Shown: positions 45,941 through 57,489 of the stretch, one piece after another | Numbering within the stretch: the first letter of the stretch is position 1 | How the letters are laid out: every line of letters starts with the position of its first letter | Origin: Bidens hawaiensis | Lineage: Eukaryota; Streptophyta; Magnoliopsida; Asterales; Asteraceae | Direction of reading: 5' to 3' | DNA: 64,000 nucleotides | Assembly: GCA_021521415.1 (NCBI GenBank) | Contig: JAIQDT010000233.1 | Coordinates: 1,674,001 to 1,738,000, forward strand | Notes under the pieces: generated by a model | What the model saw: only the letters and a program-made list of their open reading frames with translations | Databases searched by the model: none | What the model was told of the DNA's origin: nothing | Made by a program: the position numbers and the translations under genes

Positions 45941-46841
45941 TGTTGGGTTTTAAGCAAGTTTATCAAAGTCTAAGTTAACCATATTTAACTAGAAAACGCA
46001 ACGGAAGCTAGTGTTATAAAACTTGTTATGAACATACCATTATGTTAAAACTAAAAACCCGAAGCCAAGGATCAAAATTACAAGAACAAGATGCTCACAA
46101 AATGTAAATTGTACCTTCTTCTACCTTTAGAAGAACAAGTGGGTTGTTGAAGGGATGGTGGATGAATGACAAGCCTCCAAAGAAGAAGACCTCAAGAGTG
46201 TGATACCCCAAGCTATTTGTGACAACACCAAGTTGTTTTGCTAGGATTTATGAACACAAAACAAGCTCACAAAGCTCTCCTTTTTCTGCTGCTGCTGCCG
46301 TGAGTTTATGGAGAGGGAGAGAGAGATGTTGAAGCTTGTAAAACACTTGAGATTTCTTGAAAGAAAAAGTGAGTTTGCATGTGTTGTGTATGGAGGATCA
46401 AAAAGGGGAACCCATGATGAAAATAAGGAGCATCTTGGTTTTGATTGGGTAAAACCACCACCCCACATGGGTGGCCGGTTTTGTATATATATTTTTTTTT
46501 TTTTTTTTTTTTTGTTATGTTTTAACAATTAAAACATCTCCATCTCATACTTTATAAAACTAATTTTATAAAACATACATGCTATCTTAATTATTTAACC
46601 AATTTAAATAATTAATTTATATAAATAAATTATCCAGATAATTTATTTAAATCATCAAGTGTAATTATTTAGAAAACCAATTTTCTAATTGCGCAGTGTT
46701 CGGTATTCGTCTAAGTGATCAAATCACTAAAAGAATACATTTGGTGTTGTCTAGCTTGTTATTGGGTATGACCCGACTTGGATCAAACACAGTTAGCCAC
46801 ATTAATATAAATATGTGTCTCGGGCATATGAAATTCCAACA
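45941..46841 (-). repeat. 3' LTR of copia C
   Basis: The LTR starts TGTTGGAATTTC in the element sense. It includes a 22-base T run at 46492-46513 and a TA run next to it. The pyrimidine-rich stretch CATCTCTCTCTCCCTCTCC on the minus strand lies downstream of the TATA-like run and would be early transcript. Confidence 0.95.
46481..46513 (-). promoter_or_regulatory. Likely TATA region of the copia C LTR
   Basis: On the minus strand a poly-A run is followed by TATATATATACAAAA. It lies mid-LTR before a pyrimidine-rich leader. The 5' LTR equivalent at 53815-53836 has 12 instead of 22 A residues and one more TA. Confidence 0.5.
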
Positions 46842-47607
46842 ATCTCCCACTTGTACGAGATACATAGAAAATTAATGCAAGTGGTGAATACCGCCTAACA
46901 ACAGTTCACCACCCCTAATGTGTTTGACGAAGTGCCATTCAATAACATCATCCCTTCAAGTCCCTTACTTGATATGATTTAGGTGAATCTATCATTATAT
47001 CCCTTTGTTACTAGATGTCATGTTGGATCTAAGAGACATAGGCGATCATTCTCTTTACAATTCAACTTTATCAGGCCTTAGACATCTAAACTCTCAACAC
47101 ATAAGAAGAACAAATTCCATCTTGACTGTATACGCCTCTCACTATCACTTTATACTCCACCCGAGCTCATCCTTATGTACCATCTTTTACGAATAGCGAA
47201 GGGGAGAGTCAAAGTGTAATACTTAGTGAAAATCAAGACCCAGTATACATCTCAGGTCTAAGGATAATATGAAATTCTCCTTTACTCAAAATTACTAATG
47301 ATCAGGTCCATCGACTCCATGTAGTAATATTGAGAGCGGGTCAGTCCAATATTTGTATCCCACAAATATCTATGAACCTTGGCAGCAAACCTATGCTCCA
47401 TATTCATTCCTTATGAATATCCACCAATTCTAGTTCATAATAGTCTTGCTTCATATTTGTTCCCACAAATGTGATCGACTACGGACTTTTAGAATAAGAT
47501 AACTTATTCATGGATTAAACATGCAAAATTAGAATTTAACTCAAGATTCCATAATCATATAAAAGAGTTAAATTACAAAAGTCTTTTAAACGTAAATACA
47601 AAATAGA
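46842..47607 (-). other. 3' untranslated region of copia C
   Basis: The sequence from the gag-pol stop to the 3' LTR holds no supported gene. The polypurine tract abuts the LTR. Small plus-strand frames here run against the element and are chance. Confidence 0.7.
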
Positions 47608-50600
47608 TCAAATCCAATTACTAGAATATCGAAGTCCTAAGCCACTCGCATGACGCTCATGTTTCGGTCTTTCTAGGAGCTTCGTGAATGGATCCGCAAG
47701 ATTTTGATCAGTTCCAACTTTGCGAATACATATCTTTCCTTTTTCAACTTCATCCCTTATGTAGTTGAATCTCCGCTCTATGTGCCTTGTCTTTTGGTGC
47801 GAACGAGGTTCCTTGATTTGAGCAATCGCACCCTCGTTGTCACAAAAGATTTCTAGGGGGTCTTGAATGGTAGGGACCACCCCTAGATCAGTAATGAATT
47901 TCTTCAACCATGCAGCTTCCTGAGCTGCCAATGAAGCGGCGATGTATTCTGATTCTGTAGTGGACAATGCTACCACTTCCTGTTTTGAGCTCTTCCAAGA
48001 GACAGCTCCTCCATTAAGAGTGAACACATACCCAGATTGTGATCGAGAATCATCTCGATCAGTTTGGAAGCTCGCATCCGTGTAACCTTTTATAGCGAGT
48101 TCCTCCTCACCAGATCCATATATCAGAAACATATCCTTAGTTCTTCTAAGGTATTTCAATATGTTCTTAACAGCCATCCAATGACTGTTTCCTGGATTCT
48201 GTTGGTATCTGCTTGTCATGCTCAAAGCGCATGACACATCCGGTCTAGTACATATCATCGCATACATGATGGATCCTATAGCAGAAGCATATGGGATTTG
48301 TTTCATTATCTCTTGCTCACCCTTTGAGCTTGGACATTGAGCTGAACTCAATATAGTCCCTCTTTGAATAGGTACCAAACCTTTCTTGGAGTTTTCCATC
48401 TTGAACCTTTTCAAGATTTTATCAATGTATGTACTTTGGTTCAAACCTATCAAGCGCCTTGACCTATCCCTATAGATCTTTATTCCCAAAATATAGGCAG
48501 CTTCACCAAGATCCTTGATGGAAAATCTACTTCCAAGCCAAGCCTTAACGCTTTCCATGGTTGGAACGTCATTTCCAAATAGTAGAATGTCATCGACATA
48601 CAATACTAAGAAGGTTATTATACTCCCACTAGCTTTCTTATACACACAAGCCTCATCAGCGTTCTTGATGAATCCAAAATTTTTGATTTCTTCATCAAAA
48701 CGATGATTCCAAGTTCTAGATGCTTGTTTCAATCCATAGATTGATTTCTTTAACTTGCATACTTTATTAGGATGTTTCGGATCGACAAAACCTTCAGGCT
48801 GAACCATATAGACATCTTCCTCAAGATATCCATTTAGGAAAGCGGTCTTGACATCCATTTGCCAAATTTCATAATCATAATATGCAGCTATGGCAAATAA
48901 TATCCTAATAGACTTTAGCATTGCTACAGGCGAAAAAGTTTCATCATAATCAACCCCTTGAGTTTGAGTGAAACCCTTAGCTACAAGTCTTGCTTTATAA
49001 GTATCCAAGTTTCCATGCATATCAGTTTTCCTTTTGAAAACCCACTTACTTCCAACAGCTTTGGAGTTGAGTGGTGGTTCAACCAATTCCCAAACTTGGT
49101 TGTCATACATGGATTGCATCTCAACGTTCATGGCTTCAAGCCATTTGTCACAATCATTCTTGGACATTGCATCACGGTATGTGGTTGGTTCATCCGAATC
49201 TACCACGTAGCAACCTTCTACAAAAAATCCATATCTTTCAGGTGGATTGCTAACTCTACCAGATCTGTGAACGTTTTGTGTGTTTTGATCAACCACTTGA
49301 TCACTTTCAACAACCTCTTGTTGAGTGCTAGTATCAACCAATTCTGTATCATCTTGTTGTTCTTGATCCTCATCAAATTTCATTGTTCTATTATTAGTTC
49401 CTTCCTTAAGGAACTTAGTTTCCAAGAACTTACCCTTTCGAGCAATAATAACCTTTTGCTCACTAGGGTCGTAAAAGTAATATCCTAAATCATCTTTAGG
49501 ATAACCTATAAAGATACACTTAGTGGATCGGACTTCTAATTTGTTTGGGGTGTATTGCTTTACATAAGCTTCACAACCCCAAACTTTTAAGAATGATAGC
49601 GATGGAACCCTTCCATGCCATATTTCAAAAGGTGTCTTCTCCACTTTCTTGGTTGGAGCCATATTCAATATGCGAACGGCGGAAAGTAAAGCATAGCCCC
49701 AAAATGATAGAGGTAAAGTGCTTCTAGCCATCATCGATCGAACCATATCTAATAGGGTACGATTTCTCCTTTCAGACACACCATTATGTTGTGGTGTTCC
49801 AGGTGGAGTAAGTTGTGAAATAATTCCACAACTCTTAAGATGATCTTGAAAAACACCACTTAGGTATTCACCTCCTCTATCACTACGAAGTACTTTGATT
49901 GTGGTCTTGAGTTGTCTTTCTACTTCAGTTTTGAAGTCTTTGAACATTTCAAAAGCTTCATCTTTGTGTTTCATTAAGTACACATAACCATATCGACTAT
50001 AATCGTCAATAAAGGTAATGAAGTATCTTTCACCATTCCTAGTCATTGGTCTAAAAGGACCACATACATCCGAATGTATGATACCCAATAATTCTTTTGA
50101 CCTTTCAAAAGTTTTATTAAAGGGTTGCTTTGTCATTTTGCCTTGTAAACAAGATTCACATACATCAAATGAATCATACTCATTTGTTTCTAGAATACCA
50201 TTCTTGCGAAGAGTTTGCATGCGATTCTTGCTTATATGTCCAAGGCGACAATGCCAAAGATAGGAATCACCCAAGTCCTTCTTGAGTTTCTTGGTGTTGA
50301 CATTGTACATTGAACTACTATGTGACGCACCAATTTGATCTATTTCATATATACCATTCATGGGTATAGCTTTAAAATAAAATATGCCATTCATCAAAAC
50401 ATGAATATCATAATCTATAAATTTAAGATCAAAGCCACATTGTTTTAAAAGGGACACGGAAATAATGTTTCTTCTTAACTTAGGAGCATACAAAACATTC
50501 TTCAAAATTACTTCCAAACCACTTGGAAGCTTTAACATGTAGTCTCCTTGGGCTTGGACTTCAACTCTTGCTCCATTGCCCATAAAGAGACTAATGTCCC

Positions 50601-51618
50601 CTTTGTTGAGTTGTTTACTTCTTTTGAACCCCTGCAACAAATTGCAAATGTGAGTTCCACATCCGGTATCAAGTACCCATGTATTTGAAGAAATAACATT
50701 TAGTTCAATATGTATAGTAAAGATAATACCTGAGGTATGCCCCGCATCCCTCTTATCTTTTAACGCTTTGAGATAGGTCGGACAATTCCTTTTCCAATGA
50801 CCTATCTCTCCACACTCAAAGCATGGATCTTGCGCCGCAACCTTTTGCTTCTTTTCCTTCGGTTTGGTGGGCGTGATGGCTTTCCTCTTTCCCTTTCCTC
50901 GGACGTGGCCCTTGCCCTTAGCAACACTTGCTTTGGGGTTGGAGTTATGTCCCCTTTTTCCTTCATCGATTGTTAGAACGGGTAAAGCCTTTTTACCCAT
51001 TCCCGCTTCGGCCGTTCTTAGCATTGCGTGAAGCTCACCAATGCTTTTGTCCCACCCATTCATGTTATAATTCATGACAAAGGTTTCAAACCTTTTGGTC
51101 AAAGAGTTGAGGATCAAATCCGTAGCCAACTCATTAGACACGGGACAATTCAACCTACGAAGCTTTTCGATGTAGCTTTTCATCTTTAGGACATAAGATG
51201 AGACGGTTTGGGTTTCCTCCATACGACATGCATGAAACGCTCGAACCGTTTCGAAACGTTCCGCTCTAGCTTGTTGAAGGAACATTTCCTTCAATTGAGT
51301 TATCATGTCGTATGCCCCATGATGCTCGAAATCCTTTTGGATTTCGGGAATCATAGTCCCTAACATGAGGCATGAGGCTTGCACCGAATCTTTGGTGTAC
51401 TTGACCCAATCGTTATAAGCCTCCTCATTTTCCACGTCAGGCTCGTCGGGAATAGGATCGTCTAAGACATATGATATCTCTTCTTGCTTGAGAACTATTC
51501 TCAAGTTGCGATACCAATCCATAAAGTTATTATGGTTTAGACGATCCTTTTCAAGGATGGTTCTTAAGGATAGGTTACGGGTGTTATGGGTAGAGGTGTT
51601 GGCATTGTTAGCGGCCAT
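47608..51618 (-). CDS. Copia C gag-pol polyprotein, intact
   Basis: The 1336-residue frame is uninterrupted, a usual length for copia gag-pol. Gag has a UBN2-type capsid region (about residues 50-210), a basic Lys-rich linker (220-260) and a CCHC zinc knuckle, CFECGEIGHWKRNC (266-279). Protease has WVLDTGCGTH with D317. GAG-pre-integrase carries the HHCC residues H456, H461, C487 and C490. Integrase has D517, D580 and E616 for catalysis. Reverse transcriptase (about 855-1100) has MDVKTAFLNG and YVDD at 1007-1010. RNase H has D1181, E1224 and D1260. All expected catalytic residues are present. The start at 51618 is the first ATG of the frame, and its MAANNANTST start is plausible for gag. The product would assemble particles, copy the element RNA and integrate the cDNA. 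Confidence 0.97.
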   Translation of the reverse strand: MAANNANTSTHNTRNLSLRTILEKDRLNHNNFMDWYRNLRIVLKQEEISYVLDDPIPDEPDVENEEAYNDWVKYTKDSVQASCLMLGTMIPEIQKDFEHHGAYDMITQLKEMFLQQARAERFETVRAFHACRMEETQTVSSYVLKMKSYIEKLRRLNCPVSNELATDLILNSLTKRFETFVMNYNMNGWDKSIGELHAMLRTAEAGMGKKALPVLTIDEGKRGHNSNPKASVAKGKGHVRGKGKRKAITPTKPKEKKQKVAAQDPCFECGEIGHWKRNCPTYLKALKDKRDAGHTSGIIFTIHIELNVISSNTWVLDTGCGTHICNLLQGFKRSKQLNKGDISLFMGNGARVEVQAQGDYMLKLPSGLEVILKNVLYAPKLRRNIISVSLLKQCGFDLKFIDYDIHVLMNGIFYFKAIPMNGIYEIDQIGASHSSSMYNVNTKKLKKDLGDSYLWHCRLGHISKNRMQTLRKNGILETNEYDSFDVCESCLQGKMTKQPFNKTFERSKELLGIIHSDVCGPFRPMTRNGERYFITFIDDYSRYGYVYLMKHKDEAFEMFKDFKTEVERQLKTTIKVLRSDRGGEYLSGVFQDHLKSCGIISQLTPPGTPQHNGVSERRNRTLLDMVRSMMARSTLPLSFWGYALLSAVRILNMAPTKKVEKTPFEIWHGRVPSLSFLKVWGCEAYVKQYTPNKLEVRSTKCIFIGYPKDDLGYYFYDPSEQKVIIARKGKFLETKFLKEGTNNRTMKFDEDQEQQDDTELVDTSTQQEVVESDQVVDQNTQNVHRSGRVSNPPERYGFFVEGCYVVDSDEPTTYRDAMSKNDCDKWLEAMNVEMQSMYDNQVWELVEPPLNSKAVGSKWVFKRKTDMHGNLDTYKARLVAKGFTQTQGVDYDETFSPVAMLKSIRILFAIAAYYDYEIWQMDVKTAFLNGYLEEDVYMVQPEGFVDPKHPNKVCKLKKSIYGLKQASRTWNHRFDEEIKNFGFIKNADEACVYKKASGSIITFLVLYVDDILLFGNDVPTMESVKAWLGSRFSIKDLGEAAYILGIKIYRDRSRRLIGLNQSTYIDKILKRFKMENSKKGLVPIQRGTILSSAQCPSSKGEQEIMKQIPYASAIGSIMYAMICTRPDVSCALSMTSRYQQNPGNSHWMAVKNILKYLRRTKDMFLIYGSGEEELAIKGYTDASFQTDRDDSRSQSGYVFTLNGGAVSWKSSKQEVVALSTTESEYIAASLAAQEAAWLKKFITDLGVVPTIQDPLEIFCDNEGAIAQIKEPRSHQKTRHIERRFNYIRDEVEKGKICIRKVGTDQNLADPFTKLLERPKHERHASGLGLRYSSNWI

Positions 51619-51738
51619 CTACAAAATTTAACAAAGTTCTAATTTAGTATTATAAACAATTTAATTATTAATACCCTTTTATTCCAGATTTTAAAATAAT
51701 AATTAAATTCTAGAATCCAACGATAAATCAAATTTCGG

Positions 51739-52047
51739 TTAGGTGACCTTTATCCCGTTATTTGATTTAACAAGGTAGTCAACCTTGACAATTGCAACCC
51801 TTTGCAACTTCTAGATGTATGGGACCATTTCGAAATCCTTATTTCGTGTTGGCATGTTTATCCCATCAACACCATTGGATCCCATGCTTAGGTGACCTTT
51901 ATCACATGGTTTCCAATTCAAGTCGTCCTACTTGTATAAACATGTAAGATTAACATACAAGTGGTTAGGTGACCTTTATCCCATAAATATGTTAATATTA
52001 CCCTAAGTATATTAGTTTGCTCAAAATGGTTAGGTGACCTTTATCCC
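51739..52047 (-). repeat. Leader array of an 18-mer in copia C
   Basis: TTAGGTGACCTTTATCCC occurs at 51739, 51965 and 52030, with a variant ending TTTATCACA at 51888. Spacing is 149, 77 and 65 bp. The copies lie in the untranslated leader between primer site and gag; flanking sequence is not repeated. In the element sense the word is GGGATAAAGGTCACCTAA. Confidence 0.9.
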
Positions 52048-52049
52048 AT

Positions 52050-53254
52050 TAAAAGTTCCCTAATACGTTAAGTGTCATACAAAAGGATGGTGTTAGACTT
52101 GTTTCCTTGGTAATATGAAAAAGGGATTTTTAAATTTTCAAATATTCTAGTTGAAAAACATTATGCCATATCCTAACATGCATTTAGTAATATGGCGATT
52201 TTGAAAACCAATTTTTCAAGGTTCTAGTTATAATAAAACCAATTTTATTATATATGAGTGATCGCTTAGTTTTAATAAACCCATTTAATTAAACTAATTG
52301 ACGCGATATTACCAAATATATATTAGAACCCGTTTTATGCTTGTTGTCGTTCCTATGTGACGGTTTGGATATCCTAATATCTATCAACCACACATTACAT
52401 TAAGTAAAACAAACAACCAAGCATACACATGCAAAATATAGTCATAACCGAAAACCACTAAATTTGACCATACTTGTTAGCCGAAACAAGTGTAGGTCAT
52501 AAGTCACACCTAAGGGACAAAACATGACACAAGGATGGAATGTTGACTCCCACTTGATCTTGCATCCAAATGCTTCAAGTATCCTTTCCAAGTTGTTGTG
52601 TTCTTGTTGGGCTAATGGGCTCCAAACTTCCAAAAGTCTTCTTGGGCCCAAGAGTGAAATTTATGGGCCTAATGGGCTTGAATCCCATGATGGGCCGGTG
52701 AGGCCCAACAAGCCCAAAATTTCGGCCCAACCAATTTCACCAAATCTTGCATCTTCTAATTTTTTACAAAATGTATCCTAATACATATTTTTCTAAAAAA
52801 AAGAAAATGCAACTAATCTACTTATTACATACCAACTTATGAATAAATAAATTACACAAGCCTAAGATTATGAATTATTACAACCATATTGAATAATAAA
52901 CATAATCAACATACACAAAACAACAATCAACACATCCAAGGTCTAGGTTTCGGTTATGACACATCCAAACATACCAAATGTTCTAAGCATGCAACCTAAG
53001 CAACCAATGCCCAAACATCACCAAAAAAAAACGCCCCCCCCCCCCAAAGAGGCTACGGCCCCCCCCCCCCAAAATTTTACAATTTTGATATTTCAACATC
53101 CAAATGTTAAATGGTTTCCTAAGATCTTTCCATGCATGTCAAGATCTTACAAAACCATGAGGGGTAAAATCCACCAAATTTTTTTTTGGACCTCCCTTTT
53201 CACCCATGAAAAATCCGAAATGTATGAACACAAAAGAAGCATAAGTCCTTGTAA
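52050..53254 (-). other. Rest of the copia C leader
   Basis: This is non-coding leader. It holds several GGGCCTAATGGGC-like words at 52610-52735 and two 12-base C runs (53034-53045 and 53059-53070) separated by 13 bases. No gene is supported. Confidence 0.6.
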
Positions 53255-53270
53255 CCGGCTCTTGATGCCA
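53255..53270 (-). promoter_or_regulatory. Primer binding site of copia C (variant)
   Basis: On the minus strand TGGCATCAAGAGCCGG follows the LTR end. It resembles the Met-type sites of the other elements but has C for T at position 4 and an extra A, so its tRNA may differ. Confidence 0.75.
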
Positions 53271-53271
53271 T

Positions 53272-54164
53272 TGTTGGGTTTTAAGCAAGTTTATCAAAGT
53301 CTAAGTTAACCATATTTAACTAGAAAACGCAACGGAAGCTAGTGTTATAAAACTTGTTATGAACATACCATTATGTTAAAACTAAAAACCCGAAGCCAAG
53401 GATCAAAATTACAAGAACAAGATGCTCACAAAATGTAAATTGTACCTTCTTCTACCTTTAGAAGAACAAGTGGGTTGTTGAAGGGATGGTGGATGAATGA
53501 CAAGCCTCCAAAGAAGAAGACCTCAAGAGTGTGATACCCCAAGCTATTTGTGACAACACCAAGTTGTTTTGCTAGGATTTATGAACACAAAACAAGCTCA
53601 CAAAGCTCTCCTTTTTCTGCTGCTGCTGCCGTGAGTTTATGGAGAGGGAGAGAGAGATGTTGAAGCTTGTAAAACACTTGAGATTTCTTGAAAGAAAAAG
53701 TGAGTTTGCATGTGTTGTGTATGGAGGATCAAAAAGGGGAACCCATGATGAAAATAAGGAGCATCTTGGTTTTGATTGGGTAAAACCACCACCCCACATG
53801 GGTGGCCGGTTTTGTATATATATATTTTTTTTTTTTGTTATGTTTTAACAATTAAAACATCTCCATCTCATACTTTATAAAACTAATTTTATAAAACATA
53901 CATGCTATCTTAATTATTTAACCAATTTAAATAATTAATTTATATAAATAAATTATCCAGATAATTTATTTAAATCATCAAGTGTAATTATTTAGAAAAC
54001 CAATTTTCTAATTGCGCAGTGTTCGGTATTCGTCTAAGTGATCAAATCACTAAAAGAATACATTTGGTGTTGTCTAGCTTGTTATTGGGTATGACCCGAC
54101 TTGGATCAAACACAGTTAGCCACATTAATATAAATATGTGTCTCGGGCATATGAAATTCCAACA
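53272..54164 (-). repeat. 5' LTR of copia C
   Basis: This 893-bp LTR is identical by eye to 45941-46841 except in the TA/T tract (12 against 22 T, and one more TA here). Confidence 0.95.
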
Positions 54165-54169
54165 GAAAC

Positions 54170-55808
54170 AACTCATGTACTTGCGGGATGTAAGTTGAAA
54201 CTGTCAGGTCATACTTTTGATATCGACCTCATACCTTTTACACTGGGTAGTTTCGATGTCGTTGTCGGCATGGACTGGCTATCCGAGAACCGAGCGGAGA
54301 TTGTATGTCATGACAAGATAGTCCACATTACTACCCCATCCGGGGAAATCATTTCGATACATGGCGAGAAGAGCGGCATGACTACAAGTGTTATCACCCT
54401 CATGAAGGCGCAGAAATATCTACGAAAGGGTCATCCAGCAATTTTAGCCCATATTGTCGAGAAACCCGCGGAGGAGAAGCGAATCGAAGACATACCGATT
54501 GTGCGAGATTTTCCGGAAGTCTTCCTGGAGGATTTTCCTGGACTCCCACCTATTCGACAAGTCGAGTTCCAAATCGAATTGACCCCCGGTGCAACACCCA
54601 TAGCACGAGCCCCGTATCGGCTCGCACCGGCAGAGCTTCAGGAGTTGTCCACTCAATTGCAAGATTTGTTGGATAAGGGTTTTATCCGACCTAGCTCATC
54701 ACCATGGGGAGCCCCACTCTTATTTGTCCGAAAGAAGGACGGGACTTTCCGCATGTGCATCGACTATCGAGAGCTGAACAAGGTGACGATCAAGAACCGT
54801 TATCCCTTACCCCGAATTGATGATCTGTTCGACCAGCTGCAAGGATCGAGTTACTACTCGAAGATCGATCTGAGATCTGGTTACCATCAATTAAGAGTAC
54901 GCGAAGAAGATATTTCAAAGACGGCTTTCAGAACTCGGTATGGTCACTACGAGTTTTCGGTTATGCCTTTTGGCTTAACCAACGCACCAGCCGTATTTAT
55001 GGATCTCATGAATCGAGTATGCAAGGTGTACCTCGACAAGTTTGTGATTGTTTTTATTGATGATATCCTCGTCTACTCCAAGAACAAGACCGACCACGAA
55101 GAACACTTGAGGTTAATCCTGGAATTGCTGAAGAAGGAACAACTGTACGCTAAACTCTCGAAATGCGAATTTTGGCTTCGTGAGGTTCACTTCTTAGGAC
55201 ATGTGATCAATGAGAATGGTATCCATGTCAATCCCGGCAAGGTAGAGGCCATCAAAAACTGGGAAGCACCTAAGACTCCGACTGAGGTGCGACAATTCCT
55301 AGGACTGGCTGGCAACTACCGGCGTTTTATCGAGGGATTTTCAAAGATTGCTCAACCCCTCACCGCTTTGACTCACAAGGGTACTAAGTACAATTGGGGT
55401 GACGCGCAAGAATCCGCCTTCCAACTGTTGAAAACCAAACTCTGTAGCGCCCCTATCCTAGCCCTTCCCGAGGGAACAGAAAATTTTGAGGTACATTGTG
55501 ACGCATCGATACAAGGTCTCGGTTGCGTGCTGATGCAACTCGAGAAAGTTATAGCCTATGCCTCTCGACAACTACGGATTCACGAGAAGAACTACACGAC
55601 CCATGACTTGGAACTCGGAGCTGTGGTGTTTTCTCTTAAAATATGGAGGCATTACTTGTACGGTACCAAGTTTACCATTTACACCGACCACAAGAGTCTC
55701 CAACATATCTACGATCAGAAGGAGCTGAACATGTGACAGCGTCGTTGGGTCGAGCTGCTTAAGGATTATGATTGTGCCATCAAGTACCACCCTGGCAAGG
55801 CCAATGTA
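54170..55808 (+). pseudogene. Chromovirus protease end, reverse transcriptase and RNase H
   Basis: The frame resumes after copia C with the protease C-terminal part ([10 protein letters not shown]). Reverse transcriptase follows with [13 protein letters not shown], the [17 protein letters not shown] block, [30 protein letters not shown] and the catalytic FIDDILVYS. RNase H has [29 protein letters not shown] and YTDHKSL. One TGA at 55734-55736 follows KELNM, where a CGA arginine codon is the likely original. The frame otherwise stays open to 55808. Confidence 0.92.
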
Positions 55809-57356
55809 GTGGCCGATGCTCTCAGCAGGAAAGAAACCGATAAACCTAGACGAGTGCGAGCATTACAACTCACGATCCACGCCAACTTACCCGATCAGAT
55901 TCGCGATGCGCAACTCGAAGCCTTGAAAGACGATAATCTCCCATCAGAACTTATGCGGGGCATGAACAAGCAACTTGGGACCAAATCGGACGGGGTCCGA
56001 TATTTCAAAAACCGGATTTGGGTCCCTCGATACGGAGAGTTGAGAACTCTAGTGATGGACGAAGCACATGGTCCCGATATTCCATCCACCCTGGCTCAGA
56101 TAAAATGTACCATGACCTGAAAGTACTTTACTGGTGGCCAAACATGAAAGCCGACATTGCCACCTACGTGAGCAAATGCTTGACTTGTGCAAGAGTCAAA
56201 ATAGAATATCAGAAACCATCTGGTCTGCTACAGCAACCGAAACTTCCAACGTGGAAATGGGAACACATTTCCATGGATTTTATCATGGGATTACCCAAAA
56301 CACCGACGGGATGCGATACCATCTGGGTGATCGTTGACCGGTTGACTAAGTCTGCACACTTCTTAGCAATCAAGGAATCGGACAAGATGGAAAGACTGAC
56401 TCGCATCTACATGAAAGAAGTAGTGTCTAGACACGGAGTGCCTGTCTCAATCATATCTGATCGAGATTCCAGTTTCACTTCGCACTTCTGGAAGTCACTA
56501 CAAAGTGCACTAGGCACCCGCCTTGATATGAGCACAGCATACCATCCTCAGACGGATGGGCAAAGTGAGCGCACCATTCAGACCTTGGAGGACATGTTGC
56601 GTGCATGTGTGTTGGATTTCGGAAAAAGTTGGGAACCTCACTTGCCTTTGGTAGAGTTTTCGTATAATAACAGCTACCACGCAAGCATTAAAGCAGCGCC
56701 GTTTGAAGCGTTGTACGGACGGAAGTGTCGATCACCTCTCTGCTGGGCAGAGATGGGTGATAGCCAAATCACTGGTCCAGAACTAGTACTTGAAACCTCT
56801 AAAAAGATTGTTCAAATCCAAAACGGCATGGGAGCAGCACGAGATCGCCAAAAGAGTTACGCCTCTTGAATTTCAGGTGAAGGACCAAGTATTACTCAAA
56901 GTCTCACCTTGGAAAGGTCTAGTTCGCTTCGGAAAGCGAAAAAAACTCAATCCACGATACGTTGGCCCTTACCGGATAACTGAGCGCATTGGTTCGGTAG
57001 CGTACCGACTGGATCTACCAACGGAACTCAGTAGCGTACACAATGTATTCCACGTATCCAATTTGAAGAAATGCCTATCCGATGAAACCCAAGCAGTCCT
57101 TTTGGACGAGTTGCAAGTTGATGAACAGCTACGCTTCATCGAAGAACCAGTCGATGTTTTGGATTGGGAAACCAAAACACTCAAGCACAGCAAAATTCCA
57201 ATCGTTAAGGTTCGTTGGAACTCAAAACGTGGACCGGAGTTCACGTGGGAACGCGAGGATAAAATGATGAAAAAGTATCCTCACCTTTTTGAAGGGTTGA
57301 CCGAACACCGAAAACCGCGAAAGCCGTCAAACCGTCAGAAATCACCAGAGGTATGA
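55809..57356 (+). pseudogene. Chromovirus integrase with chromodomain-like end (broken)
   Basis: After the RNase H tether (VADALSRK) the frame shifts near 56065. The integrase zinc segment ([20 protein letters not shown]), the core ([43 protein letters not shown]) and the C-terminal part (LNPRYVGPYRITERIG) follow. A deletion-type frameshift near 56850 removes the stretch before [14 protein letters not shown]. The tail VKVRWNSKRGPEFTWEREDKM, at about 57200-57290, is chromodomain-like and marks the element as a chromovirus. Chromodomains are thought to steer integration to heterochromatin. The frame stops at 57354-57356. Confidence 0.9.
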
Positions 57357-57489
57357 ATTAAATTTCGGGACGAAAATTCTTTCTACTAGGGGATGATATG
57401 ACAAACTGAAAATTTTTCTTGCTTTTTCAGACACCCATCGCGACTTAACTCAAATTTTCGGGACGAAAATTCTTTCAACATGGGAATGA
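57357..57489 (+). other. 3' non-coding region and polypurine tract of the chromovirus
   Basis: A GGGACGAAAATTCTTTC word occurs twice (about 57366 and 57461). It is followed by AACATGGGAATGA directly before the LTR, which is a likely polypurine tract position. The first copy is followed by CTAGGGGATGA, a second candidate. Confidence 0.7.

Larger units (their letters stand above)
45941..54164 (-). mobile_element. Intact copia element C
   Basis: This 8224-bp element has a GAAAC target duplication, LTRs of 901 and 893 bp, a primer site at 53255-53270, a leader of about 1.65 kb, one uninterrupted gag-pol ORF (51618-47608) and a polypurine tract next to the 3' LTR (AAGTGGGAGAT on the minus strand, 46842-46852). 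By eye the LTRs match completely apart from a TA/T microsatellite. It is the innermost and youngest insertion here and has everything needed for transposition. Confidence 0.96.

Noticed and set aside
46308..46532. Plus-strand ORF repeated at 53639-53848
   Set aside because: It is duplicated only because it lies in the two copia C LTRs and runs against the element.
48958..49488. 176-codon plus-strand ORF
   Set aside because: It is the antisense shadow of the intact copia C polyprotein.
53034..53070. Two C12 runs as a possible structured signal
   Set aside because: Simple homopolymers in a leader, prone to sequencing and slippage variation; no supporting context.
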